DNA from: Planctomycetota bacterium
GTDB taxonomy: Bacteria; Planctomycetota; UBA1135; GCA-002686595
Reading direction: 5' to 3'
Assembly (NCBI GenBank): GCA_028278425.1
Contig: JANQEJ010000253.1
Location: 19,406-83,405, forward strand
DNA: 64,000 nt
Each line of letters starts with the position of its first letter. Position 1 is the first letter of the stretch. Of this stretch, positions 37,555-46,780 are shown one piece after another. The translations under genes and the position numbers were made by a program. The notes beneath the pieces are model-generated. The model was not told the origin of the DNA. It ran no database searches and saw nothing but the letters and a program-made list of their open reading frames with translations.

Positions 37555-38213
37555 AGGTCCTCTACCACGACAACCACCTCTTGGCGGTGGACAAGCCGGC
37601 CGGAATGCCCACCGTTCCCGACGCGAGCGGGGACGAGAACCTGCTCGATTCCGCGCGCGCCTGGGTCGAGCGAGAATACAAGAAGCCGGGTCGCGCGTTC
37701 CTCGGCGTGGTGCACCGGCTCGACCGGCCGGTGTCCGGCGTCGTGCTCTTCGCCCGCACCAGCAAGGCGGCCAAACGCTTGACCGCCGCTTTTCGCGAAC
37801 GACGCGTGGAGAAGGTCTACCAGGGCATCGCGACGGACGACCTTCCCGAGGAGGAGGGAACGATCGAGCATTGGCTGAAGAAGGACCGCGACAAGAACGT
37901 CGTCGCTTCCTTCGCGGAGCCCGTCGACGGCGCCCAGCGCGCGGTGACGCACTGGCGCGTCCTGGAGCGCGCGCGGGAAGGCGGCGAGCTGCGCGTTCTC
38001 GTCGAGCTCCGCCCCGAGACGGGGCGACCCCATCAGCTTCGCGCGGCGATGGCCGCCCTCGGCGCGCCGCTCCTCGGCGACCGCAAGTACGGCGCGCGCC
38101 GGGCGTTGCCCGACCGGCGCATCGCGCTGCACGCACTTGAGCTCGCCGTGGCGCACCCCACGCGCGGTGAGACGGTGCGCTTCACGGCGCCCGCCCCCTG
38201 GCGCTTCGACTAG
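37551..38213 (+). CDS. RluA-family pseudouridine synthase
   Basis: A 220-residue enzyme that isomerises uridine in rRNA or tRNA. The catalytic motif HRLDRPVSG (Asp) is at about 62-70, with GRPHQLR later and LLGDRKYG near the C-terminus. No S4 RNA-binding domain is present, so it belongs to the short RluA/RluC-like forms. The GTG start overlaps the methyltransferase stop. The exact uridine is unknown. Confidence 0.9.
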   Translation: MKVLYHDNHLLAVDKPAGMPTVPDASGDENLLDSARAWVEREYKKPGRAFLGVVHRLDRPVSGVVLFARTSKAAKRLTAAFRERRVEKVYQGIATDDLPEEEGTIEHWLKKDRDKNVVASFAEPVDGAQRAVTHWRVLERAREGGELRVLVELRPETGRPHQLRAAMAALGAPLLGDRKYGARRALPDRRIALHALELAVAHPTRGETVRFTAPAPWRFD

Positions 38214-38576
38214 CCCGTTTTGCTCCGAAACCGCGTAACCCCGGGGCAAGCGCTTTCTATTCCCCCTTGCGGCGACGCGACGGCGTTGCCGCGCCCTGAC
38301 CTCTGCGGGTCGCGAGCCGCTCGCGGGGGGCTCCTTGAATCCAAGCCGCCAGCTCCGGGGGGGGTGAGTCGCGGGGGGACGTCCCCGCGCAGGATCCGTC
38401 GAACGACGGCGTGGTCCTGGCGGAACGGAAGAGAGAGCCTTCCGGGATCGGGGGCGGTCGATTGGGGGATCGCCTTCGCGGGCCCGACCCGCGCGGCTCA
38501 GATAGGACGAGGCCGGTGCCAGGCACCGGCCTCTTCCCTTTCCGGACCTGTCCCGGCCAACGCCGGGTCGGGTCCC
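38214..38576. other. 363-base gap without a supported gene
   Basis: Several open frames exist here but none has coding character. The region has G-runs around 38355-38385 and one strong hairpin at 38509-38533. Confidence 0.5.
38509..38533 (+). terminator. Hairpin, possible terminator
   Basis: GAGGCCGGTGCC and GGCACCGGCCTC form a 12-bp inverted repeat around a single A (effective loop larger), followed on the plus strand by TTCCCTTTCC. It lies 44 bases beyond the stop of the minus-strand lipoprotein and may serve both strands. Confidence 0.5.
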
Positions 38577-39359
38577 CTAAAGGCCTCCTTCGAGGACGCC
38601 CTCCGTCGGCATCCCCATCCGAAACCATTCGCCTTCGGAAGTCATCCCGAAGGAGGTCTTTCGCGTTTCGCCCGTCTCGAGGTCGAGCTCGACCAGCGTC
38701 CCCTTCTCGACGAGGAAGGGCTCCGCGTCCTCGCCTTCATCGCTCGCCGCGAGCTCCTCCGCGTAGGGCTGGAATGCGGCCGAACGGTCGCCCTTGTCGT
38801 CCTCGTCCCCGTCGATGCCGGCGCGGAGCACCGCACCGTCTCCGGCGGGTGAGGTCGCCGGCGGAGCGGCCGACGCGAGCGAGAGCGGGAACGCCTCGAC
38901 CTCGAGCGTGTACCCCGACGTGCCGAGGAACGAGTTCACCACGACGTGAAACTCCGTGCCGGGGAGAAGGACGTGCACGGTGCCGACCTCGGGATCGAAC
39001 GGGCTCTCGAAGCAGTCGATGAAAATGCCGAGCTGCGGGTCGTACACGCAGATGTCCAGATCCGCGAACGGGTTGTGCGCGAACAGGCGGAGGTCCACGG
39101 TGAGCGGCTCGGCGGCGATGAACGAGAAGCCGTCGAACGGATCGAAGCCGTTGTCGGTGATCGTTCCTTTGATCGCCAGGAACTCGCCGGCCGAGAGGAA
39201 CCCGAAGCTGTCGGGACAGCAGGCGGCGTCGTTGGGCTCGCTCTCCGCGAAGGCGCCGTCGGAGGAGCCGCCCGAGTGAACGCAGCTCGCGAGAAGCGTC
39301 GCGCCGAGGAGGAGAGTTCCGCTGCTCAGGAGCCGGACCGCGTTTCCTTCTATCTTCAT
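38577..39359 (-). CDS. Lipoprotein with pre-peptidase C-terminal (PPC)-like domain
   Basis: A 260-residue protein with a lipoprotein signal (LLASC) and a domain opening with ESEPND, a strand-rich core containing FDPFDGFSF, DLDICVYDP and YTLEVEAFP. This fits the PPC beta-sandwich that usually trails secreted peptidases and binds matrix. The last 75 residues are charged and of unknown fold. The ATG at 39359 was chosen because the lipoprotein signal starts there; a longer frame upstream is not supported. No enzyme domain is attached. Confidence 0.78.
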   Translation of the reverse strand: MKIEGNAVRLLSSGTLLLGATLLASCVHSGGSSDGAFAESEPNDAACCPDSFGFLSAGEFLAIKGTITDNGFDPFDGFSFIAAEPLTVDLRLFAHNPFADLDICVYDPQLGIFIDCFESPFDPEVGTVHVLLPGTEFHVVVNSFLGTSGYTLEVEAFPLSLASAAPPATSPAGDGAVLRAGIDGDEDDKGDRSAAFQPYAEELAASDEGEDAEPFLVEKGTLVELDLETGETRKTSFGMTSEGEWFRMGMPTEGVLEGGL

Positions 39360-39568
39360 GCCTGTCTCCCTAGACTGGCCCGCCGGAGGACGGGACGGAG
39401 CGAAGCCGCCGTGGGCTGGCGACCGGGAAGCGGAAGGGCAAGGCGCGTACCAAGCCACCCTCCGCGCCCCGTTGCCGGCCGGGCATCGGCGGCCGCACCG
39501 AACCCGGAATCGCCGTTTTTTCGCCTCTCCTCCGCGAAGGAACGCGTCCGGGGCCCGTACCGGGCCCC

Positions 39569-39919
39569 ATGTCCGAATCCAACCGCACGGTGCTCGCCTG
39601 GCTGTCCGCGATCGGCGGCGCCGTCGCCCTCGGTGTCCTCCTGGCGAGCGCGGTGTGGTCTCCGGAGGCCATGGCGGAAGGCGTGCCGCTGCGGTTCGTC
39701 GGCCTGGTGCCGGAAACCTGTCCGGGATGTCCGCTCTGCGGGATGTCGCGCGCGTTCGCGTGGATGACCCGGGGCGACCCCGGGGAAGCGGTCGGACTCA
39801 ATCCGGGCGTGCTCTTCGCCTATCCGCTCGCCGTCGGTCTCGCCGTCGCGGGGCCGGCCTATTCCCTACGCACCCTGAGAGAACGGAGGCTCAAGTGCGC
39901 GAAGTCACCACGCTCCTGA
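39569..39919 (+). CDS. DUF2752 membrane protein
   Basis: A 116-residue protein with two transmembrane helices (about 10-28 and 82-98) and the family motif CPGCPLCGMSRAF between them; DUF2752 proteins carry CPxCxxT/S-RA at this place. The family function is unknown; the Cys pairs suggest metal or redox chemistry at the membrane face. It overlaps the next small membrane protein by 25 bases. Confidence 0.82.
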   Translation: MSESNRTVLAWLSAIGGAVALGVLLASAVWSPEAMAEGVPLRFVGLVPETCPGCPLCGMSRAFAWMTRGDPGEAVGLNPGVLFAYPLAVGLAVAGPAYSLRTLRERRLKCAKSPRS

Positions 39920-40158
39920 TCGTCCTCGCCGGAGCCTTCACGGCGGCCGGGCTGATCCCCTGTCTCGGCTGGCTCAACTGGTTCGGTATCCCGTGCTCGG
40001 TCGTTTGCGCGAGCCTGGGAATCGCCGGCATGGTCTCGGACAAGGACGCCGGCGGCGCGAACCAGAACACCGGCCTGTACACGGCGGCGATCGTGGTCGG
40101 CGTGCTGTGCGTCGGAATCGGCGCGGTTCGTTGCCTGCTCGGCGGCGGGGTGGTCTAG
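39895..40158 (+). CDS. Small membrane protein, partner of DUF2752 gene
   Basis: An 87-residue protein with two or three hydrophobic helices (about 5-25, 27-47 and 64-84). The GTG is preceded by GGAGG at 4-5 bases and lies inside the DUF2752 gene, so the pair is coupled. Pairs of a DUF2752 protein and a small DUF4190-like membrane protein are familiar, but I cannot name this one firmly. Function unknown. Confidence 0.68.
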   Translation: MREVTTLLIVLAGAFTAAGLIPCLGWLNWFGIPCSVVCASLGIAGMVSDKDAGGANQNTGLYTAAIVVGVLCVGIGAVRCLLGGGVV

Positions 40159-40165
40159 GCGCGCG

Positions 40166-42040
40166 CTAGAAGGTCACGCCGACCGCGTTGGTGAAGCTCT
40201 GGCTCGGCGGAAGCCCCGACACCGCCAGGTGCGCCTGCAGCCAGAGCGTCGACCCCGAGAGCGAGGGGAGGCTCGGCACGTTGAAGACCACGTCGGCCGC
40301 GGAGATGAACGAGCCCGCGTCGGCGATCTGGAAGGCGAAGCCCACGTCGAGCACGAGCCCGTAGTCGATCCCGGGCAGGACGAGCGGTGCGGGGAACGTC
40401 CCGCCGCTCACGGCGAGGGCGTGGAAGACCCAGAAGGGGAGCCCGCTGTCCAACGACACGGTGAGCGTGCCGCCGATGCCGGTGGTCGTCGCGGTCAGGA
40501 TGGGGTATTGCGCGAGCGCACCGGCCAGGGCGCCGGTTCCGCCCGGGCCGTCGGCCTCGAGGTCGGCGTAGCCCGGCACGCCGGGCACGGTCGGCGCGAC
40601 GGTGAGCGTGTCGAAGCTCTGCGCCTGAATCGCGGCCGGTTGGCCGTCGATCCGCACGGCGGTCGCGGTGTCGAGGAACGCGCCGTTGATCACGAAGGGC
40701 GTCGTCCCGGCCGCCTGGATCGGGCCGCTGACGTTCGCGAGGATCGGCGGCTGCGGGCTTCCGGGAACCGCGACGTTCCAGGAACGCTCCTCGCTCATCA
40801 GCGCCGCCCGCGCCGCCTCGTCGCGCACGAGCGGCGTGTTGTCGGTCACGCGGGCCGAAACGGTATAGAAGCCCGGTGCAAGCGCGAGCGTGGAGACGTC
40901 GAGCTGCTCCGCCGTCGCGCCGGGGATCGGCACGCCGTCGATCGACCATTCCACGTCAAGCGCGTGGAACGACGGGTCGATCGGGTCGACGAAGAGCACG
41001 ACGTCGTCGAGGTACGTGCCCGGCGCCGACGCGTCGTCGATGGGCGAGACGATGCCGTAGATCTGGAGGACGAGCTGCTCCACGTTGACCTGCTCGAAGG
41101 GCCGGCCCAGGTTGCGCATCATCGAGTTGGACGTGGGGCGGTAGATCCCGAAGACCGAGTACATCGCGCCCTCGAAGGTCGACACGTTCGGCTCGCTCAG
41201 CCACAGGTGCCACTTCTGCTGCTGGGCCGCCATCGCCGCCGCGTTCAGGATGCTGGCGTTGGCCGCGCCCGGTTCGCCGCCGGTGTACGTCGTCGGTCCG
41301 CCGTAGGTGTATTCGTCGGCCAGGTTGCCGAGGGAGTGCCCGAGCTCGTGCAGGGCGATGTCGATCGCCAAGCCGTTGTTCCCCGCTACCGTCGCGAGGT
41401 CGGAAGAGCTGTACCCGCCGCCGCCGTACTTGCTCGAGTTCGCCAGGGCGAGAACCTGGTCCCTCCCGGGAGCCAGGCTCGCCTGCGCGTTGGCCTTGCC
41501 GACGCTGACGCACAGCAGGCGCTCGATGCCGCTGCACCAGTACTGCATGTCGAGCGCGGTGTCCTTCTGGATCCCCTGGACCGGATCGTTGTCGACGCCC
41601 GACTCGTTGGAGACGACGTCGACGCGGTGCACGTTGATCAGGCTCGCGTAGTCGGAGAGCGGCGGCTCGTTCAGGAAGACCGGCAGGATGGCGTTGACGT
41701 GCGACGCGTAGAACCCCAGCTCGCTCGCCGTGTATCCGTCGCCGACGAAGACCAGGTCGAGCCGGTTCTGCGGCGGCCCGTTGTCGATCAGCGTGACCAC
41801 GCCCGCTCCTTCCGCCGCCGGCGCTCCGAGGGGCGTGCCGACGTCCGCGTGGAGCTCGTTGCGCGGGTCCGCCTCGATCCGGCCGCCGCGCAGGGTGCCG
41901 CCCTCGTCGACCCAGTCGTAGTAGATCCAGTCGCCGTCCGCAGGCTGGAGCCGACCGTGCTCGTGGGGCGGCAGCCCGTCGTGGGAGTGGGTCTGGGCGG
42001 AGAGCGGCGCCGCGAGGAGCGCGAGGGGAAGGAGCTTCAT
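40166..42040 (-). CDS. Secreted M64-family (IgA peptidase-like) metalloprotease
   Basis: A 624-residue exported protease. Signal peptide 1-16. The catalytic domain opens with LDLVFVGDGYTASEL and has the zinc motif HELGHSLGNLADEY from 231, exactly the M64 signature (HExGHxxxxLxDEY). Many Cys and Trp follow. A beta domain (about 390-430), an IPT-like region (about 440-510) and the shared C-terminal module (LWLQAHLAVSG at the end) complete it. A histidine-rich stretch at 18-28 directly after the signal peptide may bind zinc. No Shine-Dalgarno is clear. It is exported and probably anchored by its C-terminus (inference). Confidence 0.9.
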   Translation of the reverse strand: MKLLPLALLAAPLSAQTHSHDGLPPHEHGRLQPADGDWIYYDWVDEGGTLRGGRIEADPRNELHADVGTPLGAPAAEGAGVVTLIDNGPPQNRLDLVFVGDGYTASELGFYASHVNAILPVFLNEPPLSDYASLINVHRVDVVSNESGVDNDPVQGIQKDTALDMQYWCSGIERLLCVSVGKANAQASLAPGRDQVLALANSSKYGGGGYSSSDLATVAGNNGLAIDIALHELGHSLGNLADEYTYGGPTTYTGGEPGAANASILNAAAMAAQQQKWHLWLSEPNVSTFEGAMYSVFGIYRPTSNSMMRNLGRPFEQVNVEQLVLQIYGIVSPIDDASAPGTYLDDVVLFVDPIDPSFHALDVEWSIDGVPIPGATAEQLDVSTLALAPGFYTVSARVTDNTPLVRDEAARAALMSEERSWNVAVPGSPQPPILANVSGPIQAAGTTPFVINGAFLDTATAVRIDGQPAAIQAQSFDTLTVAPTVPGVPGYADLEADGPGGTGALAGALAQYPILTATTTGIGGTLTVSLDSGLPFWVFHALAVSGGTFPAPLVLPGIDYGLVLDVGFAFQIADAGSFISAADVVFNVPSLPSLSGSTLWLQAHLAVSGLPPSQSFTNAVGVTF

Positions 42041-42087
42041 GGGGACTCGGGTGGGTGGGATGGGTGCTTCGGCCCCTTTGCCGTCCA

Positions 42088-43236
42088 CTAGGTTAGAGCC
42101 GCCTCGCGGTTTCCAGGTTCCCCTTCTTCCGACCAGACGACGTCGTAAAGCGTGTTCCGCTCGACGGGTATGCGCCCCGCGTCGCGGATCGCCTGGATCA
42201 GCTCCTCGCGTTGGGTCTTCTGCGGCGTCGTCGCGCCGGCGTCGTGGTAGATGCGCTCCTCGACCACGGTGCCGTCGACGTCGTCGGCGCCGAAGGAGAG
42301 GCACGCCTGGGCGACGCCGAGCTCCATCAGGATCCAGTAGGCCTTGACGTGCGGGACGTTGTCGAGCATCAGGCGCCCGACGGCGATCTCGCGCAGCTCG
42401 TCCAAGGCGGTCGGCCCGGGCAAGTGCGACCACTCGTTGTTCTCCGGGTGGAACGAGAGCGGGATGTACGTCTGGAAGCCGCCGGTTACGTCCTGGAGCG
42501 TCCGCAGCCGGTCCAGGTGGTCGACGCGTTCCTCGGCGGTCTCGACGTGGCCGTGCAGCATCGTGCAGTTGGAGCGCAGCCTCGCCGCGTGGACCTGGCG
42601 CGCGATCGCGAGCCACTCGTCGCCGGTGATCTTCAGGTGGTAGCCCTCGCGGTGGATGCGCTCGGCGAAGACCTCCGCGCCGCCGCCGGGGCAGGAGCCG
42701 AGGCCGGCCTCCTTGAGCTCCTCGAGCACCTCCGGCATCGGCTTCTTCGCCACCTTCTGGATCTGGTCGAGCTCCACCATCGTGAAGGCCTTGACGTGGA
42801 TCGCGGGCCGGGCCGCCTTCACCGCGCGGAGCAGGTCGAGGTAGTACTCGTACGGGATCTTCGGCCAAACGCCGGCGACCATGTGGACCTCGGTCACCGG
42901 CTCGTCGAGCTGCTCCCGGATCTTCGCCGCCGCCTCCTCGGGTGTCATGAGGTAGGCGCCCTCCTGGCCGGGCAGCCGGTCGAAGGAGCAGAACCGGCAG
43001 AACTTGTTGCAGTAGTTCGTGTAGTTGACGTGCTGGTTGACGTTGAAGTAGGCGCGGTCGCCGTGGAGCTTCTCGCGCACGTGGTTCGCGAGGGCGCCGA
43101 CCGCGTGCAGGTGCGGCGTTCGGTAGAGCGCGAGGCCGTCGTCGCGCGAAAGCCGCTCGCCCGCGAGCACCTTCGCGGCGATCGGCCCCAACCCGGCCTC
43201 GTCCGCCTGCCGCCGTAGGCGCGCGACGTCCGTCAC
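42088..43236 (-). CDS. mqnE: Aminodeoxyfutalosine synthase (radical SAM)
   Basis: A 382-residue radical SAM enzyme that joins 3-enolpyruvyl-benzoate with the adenosyl radical. The cluster motif is CNKFCRFC (CxxxCxxC), preceded by HVNYTNY; EVHMVAGVWPKIPYEYYLDL identifies MqnE rather than MqnC. The C-terminal GADDVDGTVVEE block is typical. The GTG start overlaps the mqnC stop (GTGA), so mqnC and mqnE are one unit. Confidence 0.93.
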   Translation of the reverse strand: MTDVARLRRQADEAGLGPIAAKVLAGERLSRDDGLALYRTPHLHAVGALANHVREKLHGDRAYFNVNQHVNYTNYCNKFCRFCSFDRLPGQEGAYLMTPEEAAAKIREQLDEPVTEVHMVAGVWPKIPYEYYLDLLRAVKAARPAIHVKAFTMVELDQIQKVAKKPMPEVLEELKEAGLGSCPGGGAEVFAERIHREGYHLKITGDEWLAIARQVHAARLRSNCTMLHGHVETAEERVDHLDRLRTLQDVTGGFQTYIPLSFHPENNEWSHLPGPTALDELREIAVGRLMLDNVPHVKAYWILMELGVAQACLSFGADDVDGTVVEERIYHDAGATTPQKTQREELIQAIRDAGRIPVERNTLYDVVWSEEGEPGNREAALT

Positions 43237-44384
43237 GCGGCCGCCTCCTCGCGGCACGAGGGGAACACCGGGCCGTCGTGACGCTCGTCGACGATGCCGT
43301 ACCAGGAGTTGCGCTGCCGCGGCCGCATGCCGGCGGCGGTGAGCATGCGCTCGATCGTCTGGATCGACTCGAGGTGGAAGCAGCCGGCCGCGCTGACCAC
43401 GTTCTCCTCGAGCATCGTGCCGCCGAAGTCGTTCGCGCCGAAGCGCAGCGCGATCTGCGCGACCTTCATGCCCTGGGTGACGTAGCTCGTCTGGACGCTC
43501 TTGAAGTTGTCCAGGAAGATCCGCGCTACGGCCAGGACGCGCAGGTAGACGGCGTGCGTCGTCCTGGGCGGGTAGATGTGCGCCTCCGGCACGCCATCGG
43601 GCTGCATGTTCCAGCAGATGAAGGCCGTGAAGCCGCGGGTCTCGTCCTGGAGGTCGCGCAGCCGCGCGAGGTGCTCGATCCGCTCCGCCGGCGTCTCGAG
43701 GTGGCCGTACATCATCGTCGCCGAGCTGCGCAGCCCGGCCTCGTGGATCTTCTTGTGGACCTCGAGCCAGCGCTCGCTGGACGTCTTCTTCGGCGCGATG
43801 AGCTTGCGGACGCGCTCGACGAGCATCTCGGCGCCGGCGCCGGGGACGCTGCCGAGCCCCGCCTCCTTCAGGTCGGCGAGCACGTCCTCGACCGGCCGCT
43901 TGTCCAGCTTGGCCAGGTGGTCGATCTCCGGCGCCGAGAGCGCGTGGGGGTTCACCTGCGGGAAGCGCTCGCGCAGGTCGGCGAGAAGCTCGCACCACCA
44001 GTCCGTCTTGATCGCCGGGTGGTGCCCGCCCTGGATGAGGATCTGGCGGCCGCCGAGCTCCGCGGTCTCGCGCACCTTCTCGACCAGGACCTCGCGCGGC
44101 AGCACGTAGGCCTCCTTGTCGCCGGGGCGGCGGTAGAAGGCGCAGAAGCCGCAGTCGGCGACGCAGACGTTGGTCGGGTTGATGTTGCGATCGACGATGT
44201 AGGTGACGATCGGCTCGGGGTGCTTGCGCCACCGCACGCGGTCGGCCAGCGTGCCGAGCGTCGAAAGGCTCGCCTCGTCGTGGAGGAGGAGCGCCTCCTC
44301 CGGCGTGATGCGCTCGCCGGCTTCGACCTTGTCGACGACCCGCGCCAGGGGGGCCTCGGCGGGAGTTTGCGTCGGCGCTTGCAT
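43233..44384 (-). CDS. mqnC: Dehypoxanthine futalosine cyclase (radical SAM)
   Basis: A 383-residue radical SAM enzyme, which cyclises dehypoxanthine futalosine. The cluster motif is CVADCGFC after VDRNINPTN; QILIQGGHHPAIK and GANDFGGTMLEENVV are typical for MqnC. First gene of the mqnC-mqnE pair. A TATACT box ends 8 bases before the ATG, which suggests a leaderless mRNA. mqnB and mqnD were not found in the window. Confidence 0.93.
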   Translation of the reverse strand: MQAPTQTPAEAPLARVVDKVEAGERITPEEALLLHDEASLSTLGTLADRVRWRKHPEPIVTYIVDRNINPTNVCVADCGFCAFYRRPGDKEAYVLPREVLVEKVRETAELGGRQILIQGGHHPAIKTDWWCELLADLRERFPQVNPHALSAPEIDHLAKLDKRPVEDVLADLKEAGLGSVPGAGAEMLVERVRKLIAPKKTSSERWLEVHKKIHEAGLRSSATMMYGHLETPAERIEHLARLRDLQDETRGFTAFICWNMQPDGVPEAHIYPPRTTHAVYLRVLAVARIFLDNFKSVQTSYVTQGMKVAQIALRFGANDFGGTMLEENVVSAAGCFHLESIQTIERMLTAAGMRPRQRNSWYGIVDERHDGPVFPSCREEAAA

Positions 44385-44392
44385 ACGCAGTC

Positions 44393-44398
44393 AGTATA
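44393..44398 (-). promoter_or_regulatory. -10-like box TATACT for mqnC, leaderless spacing
   Basis: TATACT, the best -10 match in the window, ends 8 bases before the mqnC ATG, with no Shine-Dalgarno. It is in the 59-base divergent gap with the cupredoxin gene, which by contrast has AGGAGG. Confidence 0.5.
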
Positions 44399-44443
44399 GG
44401 AAGGAATGATGTCCGACAGTACCGCCGCTCCAAGGAGGTCATC

Positions 44444-45388
44444 GTGGAACGCCAACTCGCCGTCTGGGCCGCACCGATTCTGGTTCTCGTCGCCGTGCTC
44501 GTCGGCGTCCTGTTCGGGCACGCGCCCGGCAAGCGTCCGGCCGCCCGCGCGGTGGCGAATGCCGAGCCCGAAGAGGCCGCGCCGGAGACGGTGACGCCGA
44601 CGCCGGCGCCGAAGCCGGCGGAGAAGCCCGCGCCGGAGCCGGAACCCGAGGAACCCGTGGAACCCGAGCCGGAGCCGCCGAAGCCGGCGCCCGAACCGGA
44701 GCCCGAGCCCGAGGAGGTCAAGCCGGCCGAGCCCACGATCGAGAAGACGGGCGACGGGCCGACCGGCACGGTGGTGGGCCGCGTCGTCGTCGGCGGAAAG
44801 GCGCCCAAGGCGAAGCCCGACATCTCGGTGGCGGGGCAGCAGCTCGAGGATTGCTGCGCGGAGGACATGGACAGAGGCGACCGCTCGCTCGTGCTCGGCG
44901 CCGGCGGCGGCGTCTCGTTCGCCGTCGTCGAGATCAAGACGAAGGAGAAGGCGGACGGAACCGGCCAGACCTTCGTGCTCGACCAGAAGTGCTGCCGCTT
45001 CGAGCCCCACGTGCTCGCCGTGCCGATGGGGGCGACCATCGAGTACAAGAACTCCGACCCCATCGGGCACAACGTCAACTCGCTCTCGCGCAAGAACACG
45101 CCCTTCAACAACAACGTCGGGGCGAACTCGTCCTTCACCAAGGTGGCCGAGAAGAACGAGGCGATCCCGATCGCCTGCGACATCCATCCCTGGATGAAGG
45201 CGACGGTCTACGCGGCGAAGTCCCCGTACTTCTCGGCGACGGGTCCGGACGGCTCGTTCGAGATCCCGGACGTTCCGCCCGGCAAGTACTCCGTCGACGT
45301 GTGGCACGAGCGGGGCAAGGCCAAGGGCAAGGTGGAGGTCGTCGCCGGCGCGACGACGACCGTCGAGCTTCAGCTCAAGGTGAAGTAG
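44444..45388 (+). CDS. Membrane-anchored cupredoxin-like protein with Pro-Glu linker
   Basis: A 314-residue protein: N-terminal transmembrane helix (about 8-25), a Pro/Glu/Lys-rich linker (about 41-97, repeated PEPEP units), and a plastocyanin-like domain. Type-1 copper ligands can be assigned as H209 (IGHNV), C245, H248 and M251 (ACDIHPWM), the usual His-Cys-His-Met set. A short carboxypeptidase-regulatory-like segment (GSFEIPDVPPGKY) ends it. Unusual Cys pairs at 137-138 and 183-184 may add disulfides or a second metal site. AGGAGG lies 6 bases before the GTG. It probably carries electrons in the periplasm. Confidence 0.82.
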   Translation: MERQLAVWAAPILVLVAVLVGVLFGHAPGKRPAARAVANAEPEEAAPETVTPTPAPKPAEKPAPEPEPEEPVEPEPEPPKPAPEPEPEPEEVKPAEPTIEKTGDGPTGTVVGRVVVGGKAPKAKPDISVAGQQLEDCCAEDMDRGDRSLVLGAGGGVSFAVVEIKTKEKADGTGQTFVLDQKCCRFEPHVLAVPMGATIEYKNSDPIGHNVNSLSRKNTPFNNNVGANSSFTKVAEKNEAIPIACDIHPWMKATVYAAKSPYFSATGPDGSFEIPDVPPGKYSVDVWHERGKAKGKVEVVAGATTTVELQLKVK

Positions 45389-45408
45389 CCGTCCAAAGGC
45401 GGGCGGGC

Positions 45409-45414
45409 TAGACT
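45409..45414 (+). promoter_or_regulatory. -10-like box TAGACT, leaderless spacing
   Basis: TAGACT ends 10 bases before the ATG of glycyl-tRNA synthetase, in a 36-base gap without a Shine-Dalgarno sequence. Confidence 0.4.
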
Positions 45415-45424
45415 CCCCGGCCCC

Positions 45425-46780
45425 ATGTCCAAGCAAAAGCAAGCCGCGCCCCTGATGGAGACGATCGTCTCCCTGTGCAAGCGCCGCGGGTTCATCTTCC
45501 AGGCCTCCGAGATCTACGGCGGGATCGGGAACACCTACGACTACGGCCCGCTCGGCGTCGAGCTCAAACGCCGCGTCAAGGAGGCGTGGTGGAGCCGCAC
45601 GGTCACCGAGCGCGCCGACGTCGTGGGCCTCGACTCCGCCATCCTGCAGAACCCCAAGGTCTGGGAGGTGTCCGGCCACGTCGGCGGGTTCACCGACCCG
45701 ATGGTGGACTGCAAGACCTGCAAGGGACGCTTCCGCGCCGACAAGCTCGAGGACGCGCGCTGTCCCGAGAAGCCGTCGAAGATCCCGGGCGAGTGCCACG
45801 GCGAGCTGACCGAGCCGCGCTCGTTCAACCTGATGTTCAAGACGAACGTCGGGCCGGTCGAGGATTCGGGCTCGATCGCCTACCTGCGCCCGGAGACGGC
45901 GCAGGGGATCTTCCTGAACTTCCTGAACGTCCAGCAGAGCGCGCGCCTCAAGCCGCCCTTCGGCATCGCCCAGATCGGGAAGTCCTTCCGCAACGAGATC
46001 ACGCCGGGCAACTTCGTCTTCCGCACGCGGGAGTTCGAGCAGGCCGAGATGGAGTTCTTCGTCCCGCCGGCCGAGAACGACAAGTGGTACGACTTCTGGC
46101 GCAACGAGCGCTTCCGGTGGTATTCCGACCTCGGCATCCGCGAGGAGAAGCTGCGCCTGCGCGACCACGACGCCGACGAGCTCTCGCACTACTCGAACGC
46201 CACCTGCGACGTCGAGTACGAGTACCCCTTCGGCTGGGGCGAGCTCGAGGGCATCGCCTGCCGCACCGACTTCGACCTGAAGCGCCATTCCGAGGCGTCG
46301 GGCACGCGGCTGGAGTACTTTGACCCGCAGACGAAGGAGCACTACATGCCGTACGTGATCGAGCCCGCGGGCGGGATCGATCGCATGGCGCTGACGTTCC
46401 TCATCGACGCGTACGACGAGGAGGAGCTCGAGAAGGAGACGCGCACCGTGCTCCACTTCCACCCGGAGATCGCGCCCACCACCGTCGGCGTGTTCCCGCT
46501 CGTGAAGAAGGACGGCATGCCCGAGAAGGCGCAGGAGATCGCCAAGGAGCTGCGCCGCGCGCGCTTCTCGACCTTCTACGACGAGAAGGCCGCGATCGGG
46601 CGCCGCTACCGCCGCCAGGACGAGGTGGGCACGCCGTACTGCGTGACCATCGACGGCGACACGATGGCCGAGGACGTCGTCACCGTGCGCGACCGCGATT
46701 CGATGGAGCAGGAGCGCGTCCCGGTCGCGGAGCTCCGCGGCTGGCTCGACGAGGCGGTGCGCAACTGGAAACGGGGCTGA
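45425..46780 (+). CDS. glyQS: Glycyl-tRNA synthetase, homodimeric type
   Basis: A 451-residue class II synthetase that charges tRNA-Gly, of the alpha-2 (eukaryotic/archaeal/Gram-positive) type rather than the alpha2-beta2 type. Landmarks: YDYGPLGVELK, NLMFKT, the RPETAQG glycine-specific loop, motif 2 (KSFRNEITPG), motif 3 (EPAGGIDRMAL) and the C-terminal anticodon-binding domain (VGVFPLVKKDG). A cysteine-containing insertion at about 98-125 (CKTCKG, then CP and CHG) could bind zinc. The membrane-protein gene after it overlaps its stop by a CTGA. Confidence 0.95.
   Translation: MSKQKQAAPLMETIVSLCKRRGFIFQASEIYGGIGNTYDYGPLGVELKRRVKEAWWSRTVTERADVVGLDSAILQNPKVWEVSGHVGGFTDPMVDCKTCKGRFRADKLEDARCPEKPSKIPGECHGELTEPRSFNLMFKTNVGPVEDSGSIAYLRPETAQGIFLNFLNVQQSARLKPPFGIAQIGKSFRNEITPGNFVFRTREFEQAEMEFFVPPAENDKWYDFWRNERFRWYSDLGIREEKLRLRDHDADELSHYSNATCDVEYEYPFGWGELEGIACRTDFDLKRHSEASGTRLEYFDPQTKEHYMPYVIEPAGGIDRMALTFLIDAYDEEELEKETRTVLHFHPEIAPTTVGVFPLVKKDGMPEKAQEIAKELRRARFSTFYDEKAAIGRRYRRQDEVGTPYCVTIDGDTMAEDVVTVRDRDSMEQERVPVAELRGWLDEAVRNWKRG

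Noticed and set aside
38340..38400. Clustered G-runs as a G-quadruplex
   Set aside because: The loops between runs are too long or irregular for a convincing intramolecular quadruplex in GC-rich DNA.
39358..39894. Upstream extension of the small membrane protein at 39895
   Set aside because: The upstream part of the frame is Arg/Pro-rich noise overlapping the DUF2752 gene; GGAGG marks the GTG at 39895.
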